The notes under the pieces were generated by a model. The model did not search any database. It saw nothing but the letters and a program-made list of their open reading frames with translations, and was not told the origin of the DNA. From Dastarcus helophoroides (Eukaryota > Arthropoda > Insecta > Coleoptera > Bothrideridae): a stretch of DNA of 64,000 bases. The stretch covers positions 25,957,302 to 26,021,301 of the forward strand of contig CM053333.1 of the NCBI GenBank assembly GCA_028583605.1, written 5' to 3'. Position 1 is the stretch's first letter. Each line of letters starts with the position of its first letter. Below are positions 21,291-34,000 of the stretch, piece by piece. The position numbers were made by a program, and so were the translations under genes.

Positions 21291-24200
21291 AAATTCTGAA
21301 TAATTTCGAAAAAAAATGTCGAAATTTTAAGTCAAAATTCGAAATTTGAAGAATAGTAGATAGCTTGAATTCTTAAAATTTCGAATAAAAATCCAATCTA
21401 AATAACGATGTATCACGCGATATGAACCTTTTTTTACATTTCCAGCTCAAAATGCCGGAGAAGACAAGACATTTCTAAAAAAGTTAACATTTTTATTGAC
21501 TCAATTTCAATTTGTTTACTGAATTTCGACTTTATCGAAATTCGGGGAGAAAACTGAAAACTTCAAAAAATTCTCAAGATCGTTGTTCAAAAATATCAAT
21601 CTTAATTTGTAGCACCTCACCTGTGCCCCATTAAAAATACATTAAATTTTTTCCAACTATACGGCATAATTAAAAATACCAAATGTCATCTTTTTTTAAA
21701 ATGTAACTTTTTAAAAATTTGGACATTTCTTCAAAAATTTGGACTTTCTTTAAAACTTCGAATTTTTACTATTGAACATTTAGGTTTTTTTCTAATATTT
21801 TGACTTTCTTTTGCAAAATGACAACTGTTTTGATAATTTCATTTCACATTTCGATTGGTTTGAAATTTTTCAAGCGTTTTCAATTAAAATAAAATTTTTT
21901 TTTGAAAATTTCGACTAACTTTTAATTTTTTTAAACGTTTTGACATTTCGTATTACGTCTTGTTTGTTATTTGCGCACGTAAGGAATTAGAGGTTAATAT
22001 TTAAAAATTTTGAATGTTTTTTTGAAAATTTCGACTTTTTCAAAACTTCCAGTTTTTGGAAATTCCTACTTTTTTCACCTTTGTTCCGGAACTCTTGAGC
22101 TCTTTTGCAATTTGGACTTACTTAGATATTTCAACATTTCTGTTTTAATTTGTACCTTTTTCAAGTTTTCGCTTTTTTGTTTTTTCGAAAATATCGACCT
22201 GTTTTATGAAAGTCGACTTTTTTGACAATAGCTAGGATTTTTTTGAAAATTTTGGAAAATTTTAATTTTTATAGATAATTTCGACTTTTTTGAAAATTTT
22301 CAGTTTTTGATAATTCCTACTTATTTTTGAAAATGTAGAATTCTTCTTTATCCCAAAACTTGAGGGTTCTTTCGAAGTTTCGACTTTTTTTTTAATGTTT
22401 CAGCATGTTTTTTATTTCAAACTTTTTTTTTGTGTAACGGACTGGTCCTTGGTTATTTTCAAAAATTGAAATGCAACACTTGTCCCCTGAAACCAAGAAA
22501 GATTAAAAAACACAACAAAGGTTGCTCTAACGCGTTCCGCGTATCTCTCTGAAGATGATAGCTTGGCTGTTGAAACGCGTTAGAGCAACCTTTGTTTTGT
22601 TTTTTAATCTTTCTTCAGGGGACAAGTTTTGTATTTCAACTTTTTCTTATGTTTTAGACTTTTTTTAAAATATGTTGACCTCTTTTGTAAAGTTCGACTT
22701 TTTTTTGAAAATTATCAAGATTTTTTGAAAATTATCAAGATTTTTTAAAAATCTCTAGTTTTTTAATGGAAATTTCGACTATCCTTTACAATTCTCTTAA
22801 AAATTTCAAGTATTATGCAAAATTTCTACTCCTTTTTAAAAGTTTGATATTTTTTAATCTTGATATTTTTTCAAAAAGTCGATATTTTAAACCTTCGATT
22901 TTTTTTTGAAAATTCCACCATCTTATTACATTTTTTTTAGATATCAATTTTTTAAAATGTTGACTTTTCTAGAATCTTTACATTTTTCAAATTCCAATTT
23001 ATTTGAAAATTAGTACAACTGTCATTTTAAAATTCCGATCTTTCAAATCTAGAAATTTTTAAACATTGGAACTTTATTTTCTTGAATTTGCACTTCCTTT
23101 TAAAATTTGCTACTTTTTCCAATTGCGTTCTTAATTTTTTTTCAAAATTTCGAATTTTTATAAATTTTCTCTTAAAAATGGAAAATATTTTTTAAAAATT
23201 CGGTTTTTTTTAAAGGGCGAATTTTTATGAAAATTTTGAACTTATTTCAAATTTTAGGTTTTTTTTTTGAAAATTAGTGCAACCCCAAAAATTTTCAAAA
23301 TTCGATTTGATAATTTTTTAAAACATTACTTTTATGAAATTTTCCACTATTTCCAATTTTTTTTTAAAAGTTCGAGTTTTATCAAACATCGACATTTTTG
23401 AAAATTACCAAGATTTTTTTGAAAATTTTGGGAAATTTTAATTTTTATAGACAAATTCGACTTTTTCAAAATTTTCAGTTTTTGGAAATTCCTATTTTTT
23501 TGAAAAGGTAGAATTCTTCATACCAAAACTTGAATGTTCCTTCGACATTTCGACTTTTTATTAGATGTTTCAGCATTTTTTTATTCCAACCTTTTCTTGA
23601 GTTTTAGAGTATTTTTAAATATCGGCCTGTTTTGTAAAGTTCCGACTTTTTTTGAAAATTACCAAGATTTTTTAAAAATCTCTAGTTTTTTAATGGAAAT
23701 TTCGACTATCCTTTATAATTCTCTTAAAAATTTCAAGTATTATGCAAAATTTCTACTCCTTTTTAAAAGTTTGATATTTTTTAATCTTGATATTTTTTCA
23801 AAAAGTCGATATTTTAAACCTTCGATTTTTTTTTGAAAATTCCACCATCTTATTAAATTTTTCAAATTCCAATTTATTTGAAAATTAGTACAACTGTCAT
23901 TTTAAAATTTCGATCTTTCAAATCTAAAGATTTTTAAAACATTGGAACTTTATTTCTTTGAATTAGCACCTCCTTTTAAAATTTTCTACTTTTCCAAATT
24001 TCGTTCATAACTTTTTTTCAAAGTTTCGAATCTTTATAAATTCTTTTTCTTACAAATGGAAAATATTTTTTAAAAATTCGTTCTCCAAAATTTCATTTTT
24101 CCTAAAATGTGGAGTTTTCTGAAAATTCCGTTTTTCTTTTAAAAATTGCGAATTTTTATGAAAATTTTGCACTTACTTCAAATTTTCGACATTTTTTTTA

Positions 24201-25040
24201 AAAGTTGGTGCAGCCCCAAAAATACTCAAAATTCGATTTGATAATTTTGCAAAACATTACTTTTGTGAAATTTTCCACTGTTTCCAAGTTTTTTTCTTCA
24301 AAAGTTCGAGTTTTATCAAATACTGACATTTTTCTTGAAAAACCTCAATTTTTTGTGAAAATTTTAAATTTAATTTCAATTTTATCAAAATTTCGGCTTT
24401 TTAAAAAACTTCGATATTTTTAAACTTCGTCTATTTTTCAAAATTCTAATATTTGTAACTTTCTGAGCATTTCATTTTTTAATTAATTGGATTATTCTAG
24501 ACTTTATTTCAATATTTCGCCTCTTTTAAATAATAGATTTTTCTGAAATGGAATAATTTTTCAAAATTTCACATATTTTTGAAAAGTTTGCATTGCTTTT
24601 GAACATCTTGACTTCCGAAATTAATTTGTTTTAAATTAAATTAGAATAACTTTTTAAAAACTTTTAAATTTTTCTTCAAAACTTCGTCATCGTTTGAAAT
24701 TTTAGATTTTTTTAAAATAATGACTTTAAAATTTCGACTTTTTTTGCAAAATTTTGATATTTTCAAATTTTCGACCTTTTGCCCTTTTTGAAATTTTTGA
24801 CTTACAAATTTTTTTTGAAAGTCTACTTTTTTTAAAATTGTGATTTATTTTTAAATTAACTTAGTACGACTTTACAAAAATTTCTACTTTGAAACGAAAA
24901 CGCGATTTTTTTCAAATCTCTTTTAAAATTTCGTCTTAAAATGTTTAACTATTGTTCAAAATTTCACATTTTTTTCCAAAAATTTAAACTTTCTATAAAC
25001 ATTTGGAACGTTTTGGAAATTCTGACTTTTTGAAAATTAT
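21290..25040. repeat. TTTCGA-type degenerate satellite, T-rich strand on plus
   Basis: This is the same sequence style as 14640-18990 but with polarity reversed: the plus strand is full of variants of TTTTCGACTTTTTTGAAAAT. It contains a direct duplication with an offset of about 0.95-1.2 kb: 22240-22900 resembles 23400-23870 (shared AATCTCTAGTTTTTTAATGG and AAGTATTATGCAAAATTTCT). A palindromic element interrupts only the first copy. Confidence 0.85.
22425..22640. mobile_element. Palindromic element family A, copy 2 (with paralogous empty site)
   Basis: It starts GTAACGGACTGGTCCTTGG. The arms are TTGTCCCCTGAAACCAAGA ... AAAGGTTGCTCTAACGCG against CGCGTTAGAGCAACCTTTG ... TTCAGGGGACAA, and it ends GTATTTCAAC. 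The surrounding satellite is duplicated at about 23560-23610, where TTATTCCAACCTTTTCTTGA reads straight through without the element. Possible target repeats are TTTCAAAC and TTTCAAC. Confidence 0.87.
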
Positions 25041-25059
25041 TTCGACACCAAAAAATTCG

Positions 25060-25640
25060 ACGGAAGAATGGAAGGAAGGGGGAAGAAGGAAGGGGGGAGA
25101 AAGGAAGGGGGGAGGAAAGGTAGAAAGGAAGGAGGGAAGGAAGGTAGGATAGGAAGAAGGATAGGAAGAAGGGATAGGAAGAAGGATGGGAAGAAGGTTG
25201 GGAAGAAGGATGGGAAGAAGGATGGGAAGAAGGATGGGAAGAAGGATGGGAAGAAGGATGGGAAGAAGGATGGGAAGAAGGATGGGAAGAAGGATGGGAA
25301 GAAGGATGGGAAGAAGGATGGGAAGAAGGATGGGAAGAAGGATGGGAAGAAGGATGGGAAGAAGGATGGGAAGAAGGATGGGAAGAAGGATGGGAAGAAG
25401 GATGGGAAGAAGGATGGGAAGGAAGGAAGGAAGGAAGGAAGGAAGGAAGGAAGGAAGGAATGAATGAAGGAAGGAAGGAAGGAAGGAAGGAAGGAAGGAA
25501 GGAAGGAAGGAAGGAAAGAAGGAAGGAAGGAGGGAAAGGAGGAAGGAAGGAAAGAAGGAAGGAGGATGAGAAGGAAGGAGGATGAGAGGGAAGGAGGATG
25601 AGAGGGAAGGAGGATGAGAGGGAAGGCGGAGGATGAGAGA
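25060..25640. repeat. Purine-only minisatellite: 12-bp GGATGGGAAGAA array flanked by (GGAA)n
   Basis: From about 25185 to 25413 the 12-mer GGATGGGAAGAA repeats about 19 times with one GGTT variant. It then passes into (GGAA)n with minor variants to about 25530 and GGAGGATGAGAG-type units to 25636. Nearly every plus-strand base is a purine or a single T per unit. Long open frames on both strands are artefacts of the period. Confidence 0.97.
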
Positions 25641-27180
25641 TTGAAAACTAGTTCAACAAGGAAAAACAAACATTGATACCATGTTCATTGACAGTTTTCT
25701 CTATAGAAGAAACTTTTCTAAAAGCTGAAATTTTCCAGTTAATTTTAAAATGTGAATGATGTTGATGTGCTACAACGGATAAGTCAGTGGTATTTTCGTG
25801 ACGCCCTTGTAACACAATCGCGGTGCCTTCGGGGCACACTGTTTCCACTGCTGGCCTAAAGTATTCCCAAAAAAGTACTCCATATTTTGGTGAAAAGTTC
25901 ATCAAAATCGGTTTAGTCGTTGGCCCAGACAGACAAAAATACTAAAAAACATCCGCACTTATGGGTATTTATAACATGACCTTATAAAAGGGCAGTTATT
26001 TTGAAGTCCCAAACAAACACTTCAAAGTACAGATTCACGAATTCAATTATTATTATCCACCTCAAAATGACATGAGAGCAACTGATAAGTCTAAAAATCA
26101 ACAATATCTTCTGGTATGCAATTAAAAAATGTTGGAGTATTAAATTTAGATTATACATATAAAAAATTTAAAAAGAATTATAATATATCGACTTAAGATA
26201 TAAATGTCAGGTTTAAAAGTCACTAAAAATAAGAATAAGTAATGATCCAATAATTATTTGAATAACAATACGAAGTAATAAAATGTGTGAACCACGCTGC
26301 CTAAACAGGTTTTTCTTGTTAAGCTTTGGGCTTCGCTCGTGGAAATATTTATTTTTGAAATCTTAACCACTTCAAAGGCACTCCGACCTAAAAGGTGCAT
26401 TTTCACAGAGAAAAACCTCTTCTGAAAATGAAAGGAAAGGAATTTTTAATCTCGCTTTGCTAATGCGAAATTATCATACTTGGCACAAACATGTTAACTG
26501 CACGGGAGGTTATTTGCAATAAAATTTATCTCTCAAAAGAATATTTCTCTGCCGAATATTTTGTAAATATTTACTGCATTTCGGTATCGCTTTACCTACA
26601 ATTTCATTTTATACTTCGGGAGGTAATCAAATATTTGGCTTTCCCTGATAAATTTATAGCCGCAAATAAACAATAAACGAAAAAGCTATATCAAAATAAG
26701 TATTAATTGGAATCACCACGTTTCAGTGTTTATAAACACAAAGCTAGTGAACTAGTTTTAAAAATGTTATTGTTATGTGACATCCAATTCAATTAAATCT
26801 AAATGGGAAATCCTAAAAGCAAAGATGAAAAGGAGAACTAAACCACCCAACATTTCAGCAGCTCATAATGAAAGTTCGAATTTTAGAGATGCCATTATGT
26901 CAAGCTTTATAATTATAAATGGTTATACTAAAAGCATATTCGATTGTGTAATCCTGAAAAGTTATTGTAATATTAATAGTTAATTTTAGCTTCACAGAAT
27001 ACACTGCAAAACAAAATCAAAAACAAATTGCAATAACAACAAAAAAAGCATTATTAGTTCAATTTGGTCTGGTTTCTAATAGATGTGACCCAATGCTGGC
27101 AGGAATGTCCAATACTGTCCCTGGTGTGATCGATGTCATTTTTATTACAGCTTCAGAACAGGATTTAAAGGACATTTATT
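25640..27180. other. Unassigned sequence with a possible mobile-element end
   Basis: Around 25870-25950 the words GTGAAAAGTTCATCAAAATC, GGTTTAGTCG and CCAGACAGACAAAAATAC resemble the 3' part of short Helitron-like or SINE-like insect repeats. This is a resemblance only. The rest (25960-27180) is AT-rich with no recognised feature. Confidence 0.35.
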
Positions 27181-27193
27181 AAAAGGAACAGTA

Positions 27194-27437
27194 ATTGAAA
27201 TACAGAACTTGTCCCCTGAAACCAAGAAAGATTAAAAACACAACAAAGGTTGCTCTTCTTTTTGAAGATAACCAAGGACCAGTCCGTTCCATCAAACTTA
27301 AGGCTTCCCGGTCTACAAAACTGAATCTCTACTTTAAGGAGAGCAACCTTTGTTGCATTTTTTAATCTTTCTTGGTTTCAGGAGACAAGTTCTCTATTTT
27401 AATTTTTGAAGATACCCAAGGACCAGTCCGTTCCATC
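27194..27437. mobile_element. Palindromic element family A, copy 3 (rearranged centre)
   Basis: The outer arms are ACTTGTCCCCTGAAACCAAG and CTTGGTTTCAGGAGACAAGT, with the terminal ACCAGTCCGTTCCATC on the right. The centre is replaced by a second internal copy of the terminal AAGGACCAGTCCGTTCCATC plus unrelated sequence. It is flanked by AAAAGGAACAGTA (27181-27193) and AAAAGGATCAGTA (27438-27450), a 13-bp target duplication with one mismatch. Confidence 0.85.
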
Positions 27438-28838
27438 AAAAGGATCAGTATTTTAAATAGTCACCACCCGCGACTTCGTCTGCGTGAATTGTCGATTTTT
27501 TTCATTATTCTGCCTCATTCAAAATCTCTACTTTTTAAAAATATTTTTTACCTATTTCAAAATAGCGATTTTTGAAATTTCGACTCTTTTTTCAAATTTC
27601 GTCTTATTACAAAATTGGGGCTCTTTTTTCAAAATTTTTGTTTTTCGACTTCAAAAACTGCGAATTTTTACAAAATCTTAGTTTTTAATTTTAATTTCTA
27701 TTTTGAAAATGTCGAGTTTTTTGAAAGATTCGAAGTTTCAAATGTACTTCAAAATTAGAACTTATTTCCTCAAAATTTGTAATTTTTAAAATGTCGACCT
27801 TTTCTTAAAATTGTTCTTCAAAATTTTTTACTTTTTTTGGAAATTAAAACTTTTTCAACATTTCGACTTTTTTTTAAAAGCTTGACTCCCATTCAAAGTT
27901 TTGAAAGTTTCGAATTTCTTTGAAAAGTTTGTTCTTTTTTTCAAATGTTAACATTGTTTCAAAATGTGCCCTTTTTTTTTAAAATTAACGAGTATATTTC
28001 AAAATTTCAACTGTTTTAAAAATTACGAATCTTTTTAAAATGTTGACCTTTTTGAAAAATCTTCACCCTTTGTAATAAAGCTTGTTATGAAAATTTCGAC
28101 CTCTTTCAACCTTTTTCCAAAATTTTAATTTTTCTTTTGGAAATTTAAACTTCAAAAACAATTTCGAAATTTTTCCGTTTTTCAAAATTTCGACTTTTTC
28201 GAAAATTTGGAATTATTTGAAAATTCCGTCTTCTTTTTTCAAAATATTTAAATTATTTTGTAAATGACGTTTTTTTAATAAAATTTCGATAAATTGGGCC
28301 TTTTTTATACTATCGAAAATTGTGACTTCTCTTTTTAAAAGTTCGTCGTTTTTTGAAAATTAATAAAACCCCAACAACTGCGACTTACTTAAAAAATTCC
28401 AATTTCTTAAAATTTAGACTTTTTCTTTTTGAAAATTTTTAATTATTTGTCTATATCTCGATTTTTTTTTGAAAATTACAACTTATTCAAAATACCAAAT
28501 TTTTTTGAAATTGTTAACTCTCTTTTCAAGATTTTACTTTTTGTTAATAAGTATACGACTTCGAAAATTAGGGCAAACTTCAAAAAGTTGGATTTTTTCA
28601 AAATTTCAACTTTATAGAAAATCTTCAATTAAAAAAAAAATTAATTCTACATGAAATTTCGACATTTTTTAAAACTTTGACATTTTAAATCTTCGACTTT
28701 TTCAATTTTTACGTTTCTCCAAAGTTTTAACTTTTTTGAAATTTTCGAATTATTTCAAAATGTTCAGATTATTTTAAAAATGTCGTTTTATAAAAATGTG
28801 TTGCAAATTGCAGCATTTTTTATATTTTCGAATTTTTC

Positions 28839-29517
28839 TGTTTGGAAATTTTCGATTTATTTTCAATATTTCAACTTATACACTTTTTGAAAATCTTGAC
28901 CCTCTTCAAAATTTGATTTTCTCAAAATTTCAATTTTTCGAAAATCTTCACTTTTTGTTTCTGTTTGGAAATTTTAGATTTGTTTTCAATATTTCAACTT
29001 ATACACTTTTTGAAAATCTTGACTCCCTCTTCAAAATTTGATTTTCTCAAAATTTCAACTTTTTCGAAAATCTTCACTTTTTCTTCTGTTTGGAAATTTT
29101 CGATTTGTTTTCAATATTTCGACTTTAACACTTTTTAAAAATCTTGACTCCCTCTTCAAAATTTGATTTTCTTAAAATTTCAACTTTTTCGAAAATCTTC
29201 ACTTTTTCTTCTGTTTGGAAATTTTTGATTTGTTTTCAATATTTCGACTTTAACACTTTTTAAAAATCTTGACTCCCTCTTCAAAAATTGATTTTCTCAA
29301 AATTTCAACTTTTTCGAAAATCTTCATTTTTTCTTCTGTTCGGAAATTTTCGATTTGTTTTCAATATTTCGACTTTTACACTTTTTGAAAATCTTGACTC
29401 CCTCTTCAAAATTTGATTTTCTCAAAATTTCAACTTCTTCGAAAACCTTCACTTTTTCTCCTGTTTGGAAATTTTCGATTTGTTTTTAATATTTCGATTT
29501 TTACACTTTTTGAAAAT
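28839..29517. repeat. ~124-bp tandem array within the satellite, about 5.5 copies
   Basis: The landmark CTGTTTGGAAATTTTCGATT (and variants) starts at 28839, 28961, 29086, 29211, 29336 and 29461, giving spacings of 122-125 bp. Each unit also carries GAAAATCTTGACTCCCTCTT. The same unit reappears at 30033 and in the higher-order array at 36069-37410. Confidence 0.95.
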
Positions 29518-30610
29518 CTTGACTCCCTCTTCAAAATTAGATTTTCTCAAAATTTTGAAGAGGGAGTCAAGTTATGAAATTTCAACATTTTCAAAATTTT
29601 GACCTTTTTAAACTTTTGCCTTTTCAGTTTCCACTTTTTTCCAAAATTTTAACTTTTTCTGAAAATTTCAACTTTTAAAATTTTTTTCGACAATTTTTAA
29701 CATTTTCGACATTTTTCAACATTTCGACTTTTTTTCGAAAGTTTTTTTTGAATGTTCAAATTATTTAAAAAATGTCGTTTCTTAGAGTTTTGAATTTTTT
29801 TGCAAAATGCGTATTTTTTTGTATTTTTGAAAATTTTAACCTATTTTTTTAAGTTCGCTATTTTTTTTTAAATTAGCACGACTCCAAAAACTTCAAATTA
29901 TTTTAAAAATTTCAATTTTTTCAAATCTATACATTTTTCAACTTTTTTCCTTTTGAAAAATTTCCACTATTTTTCAGTACATCGACTTATTTTGAAAATT
30001 ACAACCTTTTTCGAAAATCTTCACTTTTTCTTCTGTTTGGAAATTTTCGATTTGTTTTCAATATTTCGACTTTTACACTTTTTGAAAATCTTAACTCCCT
30101 CTTCAAAATTAGATGTTCTCAAAATTTTGAAGAGGGAGTCAAGTTATGAAATTTCAACATTTTCAAAATTTTGACCTTTTTAAACTTTTGCCTTTTCAGT
30201 TTCCTCTTTTTTCCAAAATTTAAACTTTTTCTGAAAATTTCAACTTTTAAAATTTTTTTCCACAATTTTCAACATTTTCGACATTTTTCAACATTTCGAC
30301 TTTTTTTCGAAAATTTGGAATTTTTCTAAAATTTCGGTTTTTTTAATGTTCAAATTATTTTAAAAATGTCATTTTTTAGAAAGTTTTGAATTTTTTTGCA
30401 AAATACGTATTTTTTTATATTTTTGAAAATTTTAACCTATTTTTCTAAGTTCACTTTTTTTTTAAATTAGCACAGCACGACTGCAAAAACTTCGAATTAT
30501 TTTGAAAAATTTCAATTTTTTCAAATCTAGACATTTTTCAACTTTTTCCTTTTGAAAAATTTCCACTATTTTTCAGTACATCGAATTATTTTGAAAATTA
30601 CAACCTTTTT
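29518..30610. repeat. ~580-bp direct duplication, each copy headed by a 54-bp hairpin
   Basis: The segment from GAAGAGGGAGTCAAGTTATG at about 29554 to TTCAGTACATCGACTTATTT at about 29990 recurs from about 30126 to 30590. Each copy begins with an inverted repeat in which CTTGACTCCCTCTTCAAAAT (29518) faces its reverse complement (ending 29571). The second hairpin is at 30090-30143 with one arm mismatch. Confidence 0.88.
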
Positions 30611-31829
30611 CAAAATGTCGACATTTTATCAAAATATTAACTCTCTTTTGAAAACTTTATTTTTTTTGAATGAGTAGATATATGACTTGGAAAATTACGA
30701 CTATTTTTGAAAATTACGACTTTTTTTAAGAAATGTTCGTTTTTTTTAATTTTAAGTTTTTCGAAAATCATCACTTTTAAAAAAAATAAAAATTTCGACT
30801 TTCTTTAAAAAGTGCTATTTTTAAAAATCTCGCTAAGATTTCAAAATGTGGCATTTCTTGAAATTTTCGAGTATATTTTAAAATTGCAAATTTTTGAAAA
30901 ATTAGGATTTTTTCCAAAATTTCAACTCTTCCAAACATCTTTATTTAAAACTTTAACTTCACATGAAATTTTAAAATTTTGGACTTTTTTCAATTTTCAC
31001 CTTTTCCAAAATTTGAACCATTTTAAAAATTACGTTTTAAAAATTTTCGACATTTTTTCAAAATGCATTCGTCTTTTAACATTTCGACTTTTTCGAAAAT
31101 ATAAATTTTTTTGAAAATTTTATCTCTTAAAATTTTCAGATTATTTTAAAAATGACGTCGTTGTTTTTTTATGATTTTTTTGCAAAATGCTGAATTTTTA
31201 TAACTTTGAAATTTTTTCTTTATTTTTTAAAATTTAGCCTCTTTTTTTGGAAATTAGTAAGACTCTATTTGGAATTTTCGACTATTCTTCAATATGTCGA
31301 CTTTATTTGAAATTAAAATTTTTTCAAAATGTTGAATTTTTTGAAAATCTTACTCCCTTTTCAAAATTTAATTTTTTCAAAAAACTTCACTTTTAAAAAA
31401 AAATTAACTTTTCCTAAAACCCCGACATTTTCCAAAGTTTTGACCTTTTAAACTTTCGACATTTTCAATTTCTAACTTTTCCAAAATTTTAACTTAAAAT
31501 GCCCGTTTTTCAAAACTTCGACATTAAATTATTTTTAAAATTCCGTCCTTTTCAAAATGTTCAATTACTTTTAAAAAGTCGTGTTTTATAAAATTTTGAA
31601 TTTGTTGCCACTGATGATTTTAAAGATTTTGATCACTTTCTGTAAAACGCCTTTTTTAGAAAATTAGTGAGACTTCCAAGCAACTTATTTTGAAAATTTC
31701 GAATTTTTCAAATTTAGACATTTTTTCAAAGTTTTTGGAAATTTTCGACTATTTTACAGTGGTTCGATTTTTTAACAAAATACGATTTTTTTTTCAAAAT
31801 TTCACGAATAAATTCTGTTTTCTTAGAAT

Positions 31830-34000
31830 CTAATTTTTAGAGGTTAACGATGTAAGTTGAAGAAAATGGAAAATTTGACTATTTTTACTCAAAATTTTGG
31901 TTGTAATATTAAAATTTACATATAAAATTTCTAATTTTCTAATTTAACAATTTCAGTCTTAAAAATAAATTTCGAAAAAATTTAAAATAAAAAATATTGT
32001 TCATACTCAGAATTTTGATAAAACATTTAACTTTTTGCTTAAGTAGTTTTCCATTTTGTATGGGAAGCTGTTTAGTATTCACCCCGAAGCAGAGAAATGT
32101 TTATTTCTAGCCGGAAAACTTTTTTTTGGTCGTCAAATTTACATTTATTTATGCCACAATTGCTGCAAATTATTTTCATATTTTTGCTGCAGGAAGTTTG
32201 TTATTTATTTTATGGATCCATATGTAAATTAGCCACTTTTTCGTATTTACTTGTTTAACAGCATTTAAACGCCCCGTACAATGCTTGCCAATTATGGCAA
32301 CCACTTACCCTTACTAATATTTATATAAATGCGAAAGTGTGTTTCTCCGTTTGTTCGCTTTCCACAGCTTAATTACTGAAGCGATTTTGACGAAAATTGA
32401 TACAGATATTCCTTACGATGCGGAATAGTGAGTAGGATACTATTTATACCAAATTTATATCCAGAAAGCTAAAATAATCTTTATAACATTTTTATGTGAT
32501 GTAAACAATCACAAAGAAAGGGAAGAGTCAACTTTGTGGTCTTTATTTTGACAGCGGCCTCTCTTCTTAGGTCCTCAAACTATTATCATAAAAGTAGGCA
32601 CCTGTATTATCGTTACATTGGCAATTATTTTTACAACTTCAAGTTCACTGACGAAGTCATATGAAGTATACAATCATATGGTAATTGTTGTAGCTAATGA
32701 TTCTTTATTATTTTTCCGCGTATAAATAATAGATTTTGATTCTCTGATGATGCCCGTCCCCTAGTCGTCCGACGCGAGGAGCGATCACCCCGTTCCCCTC
32801 GATTAGTGACAATGTAGCCGTTTTGCATCAATACGAAGGCATAAAGGCAGAAAGCTAGACAACAATGCGAGTGTATTCTGTGGTTTAGTGAAACACTATA
32901 ATCGATAATCGGAAAGGATTCTGCAATCATTTTTGGTTTTATCAAACAGTCCGCACTAAATCTTACAACCTAATTTAGTTGTTTCCGCAACACTCGTAAT
33001 TATCTTTGTACAAATAATTGCACGGGTTTTCGGCGTCTAATTCTCCAGTGAAATAGATTGCTTTTAAAACAATGCAGCGCAAAACTGAAACTCTAGTTAG
33101 ATCAGAAACTGTAATGATTTTTCATTACAACTTCATTTACATATTGTTTACATTGTTTTACAATTCCGTCCGACAGGCTGAAACTAAAATGTGCGCCGCC
33201 GTTTTAGAACCATAAACATCCGTTTGTTTTCCACGTGAAAAATTTTATAAACGACATTCCGCTGGCGATTGAAGTTTCTAAAGTGTACCACAAGCCTGAG
33301 CATCTGTTCGATGTAAGACAAATTCTAATTCTTTTGTAAGAAAGCACCTGCCCTAATCTCCATTCCCCGCCGTCATCTGTTAGCTGGCACGATTTCTTCT
33401 TGGAAATGCCACACGACGCGATCGTCTATCAATTTTTAGAATCTGCCAGAGTTTCAACGGAAACATCCCACGGGATAATTTCGCTGGTTAGTTTCCGAAA
33501 CGTCGCTCATGGGAAAATTTACATTTACTTTGCACACTCTTCGAAGTTTATGTAATAAGACGATAAGCGGACTTACCAACCGAGTAGTAAACATGCAGAA
33601 GTTTGGGTATTTACCTGAAACAAAAAAGCCAAGTTTAAAATTAAAGCTCGTTCTATGGTAGATGTTTTTGGCAAATACGATTGAATACGGTTGAAGTGGC
33701 AAAGGAAATGAAGGAACGTTAGGATAAGTTGGTTTCAGTTGTCTTGTAACATGTAATCAAGTAAGTTACCCGATACCTGGTCCTATTTAAGGGCAACTCA
33801 TTCAGGCCCGGATCCAATAAGTGTGGAGCCCGATTATATTTTTTTTATCGGGCCCTCTATATATTAAATATTTAAATGAAATGCAAATTTAATATATTTT
33901 ACAAACAACTTACTGTAACTGCTTGTTTGTAACTTTGGATAGCTGACTATAGTGTAGTAGCCAAGAGGCGCGCCATCGTCTGCGTAAAAGAAGAGGGTCA
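31830..34000. other. Complex, less repetitive island
   Basis: This is a 2-kb island of ordinary-looking sequence between satellite blocks, with GC-richer patches near 32750-32830 and 33170-33440. A frame at 33205-33312 on plus (HPFVFHVKNFINDIPLAIEV through HKPEHLFD, then GTAAGA) lies between an AG and a GT, but a minus-strand frame is also open there. I cannot say whether either is an exon. Confidence 0.35.
32320..32530. mobile_element. Helitron-like (helentron/Lep1-type) non-autonomous fragment, copy 2
   Basis: ATAAATGCGAAAGTGTGTTT, TTTCCACAGCTTAATTACTG and TTTTGACGAAAATTGATACA parallel the fragment at 9410-9620, including the downstream ATAATCTTTATAACATTTTT segment. The superfamily name is my inference from the style of the sequence. 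Confidence 0.45.

Larger units (their letters stand above)
27480..31830. repeat. TTTCGA-type degenerate satellite, T-rich strand on plus
   Basis: 4.3 kb of the same T-rich satellite style. It includes the 124-bp array at 28839-29575 and the ~580-bp duplication at 29530-30610, listed separately. No coding sequence is supported. Confidence 0.85.

Noticed and set aside
25037..25669. 210-codon minus frame of Phe-Pro-Ser repeats and plus frames of Lys-Asp-Gly / Met-Gly-Arg repeats
   Set aside because: They are translations of a 12-bp minisatellite whose period is a multiple of three, so all frames stay open by chance.
32694..32945. Minus 83-codon frame as a syndecan signal-peptide exon (HCCLAFCLYAFVLM segment)
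   Set aside because: The hydrophobic run is preceded by about 30 residues, and no donor with the right phase follows the frame. Not strong enough to call.
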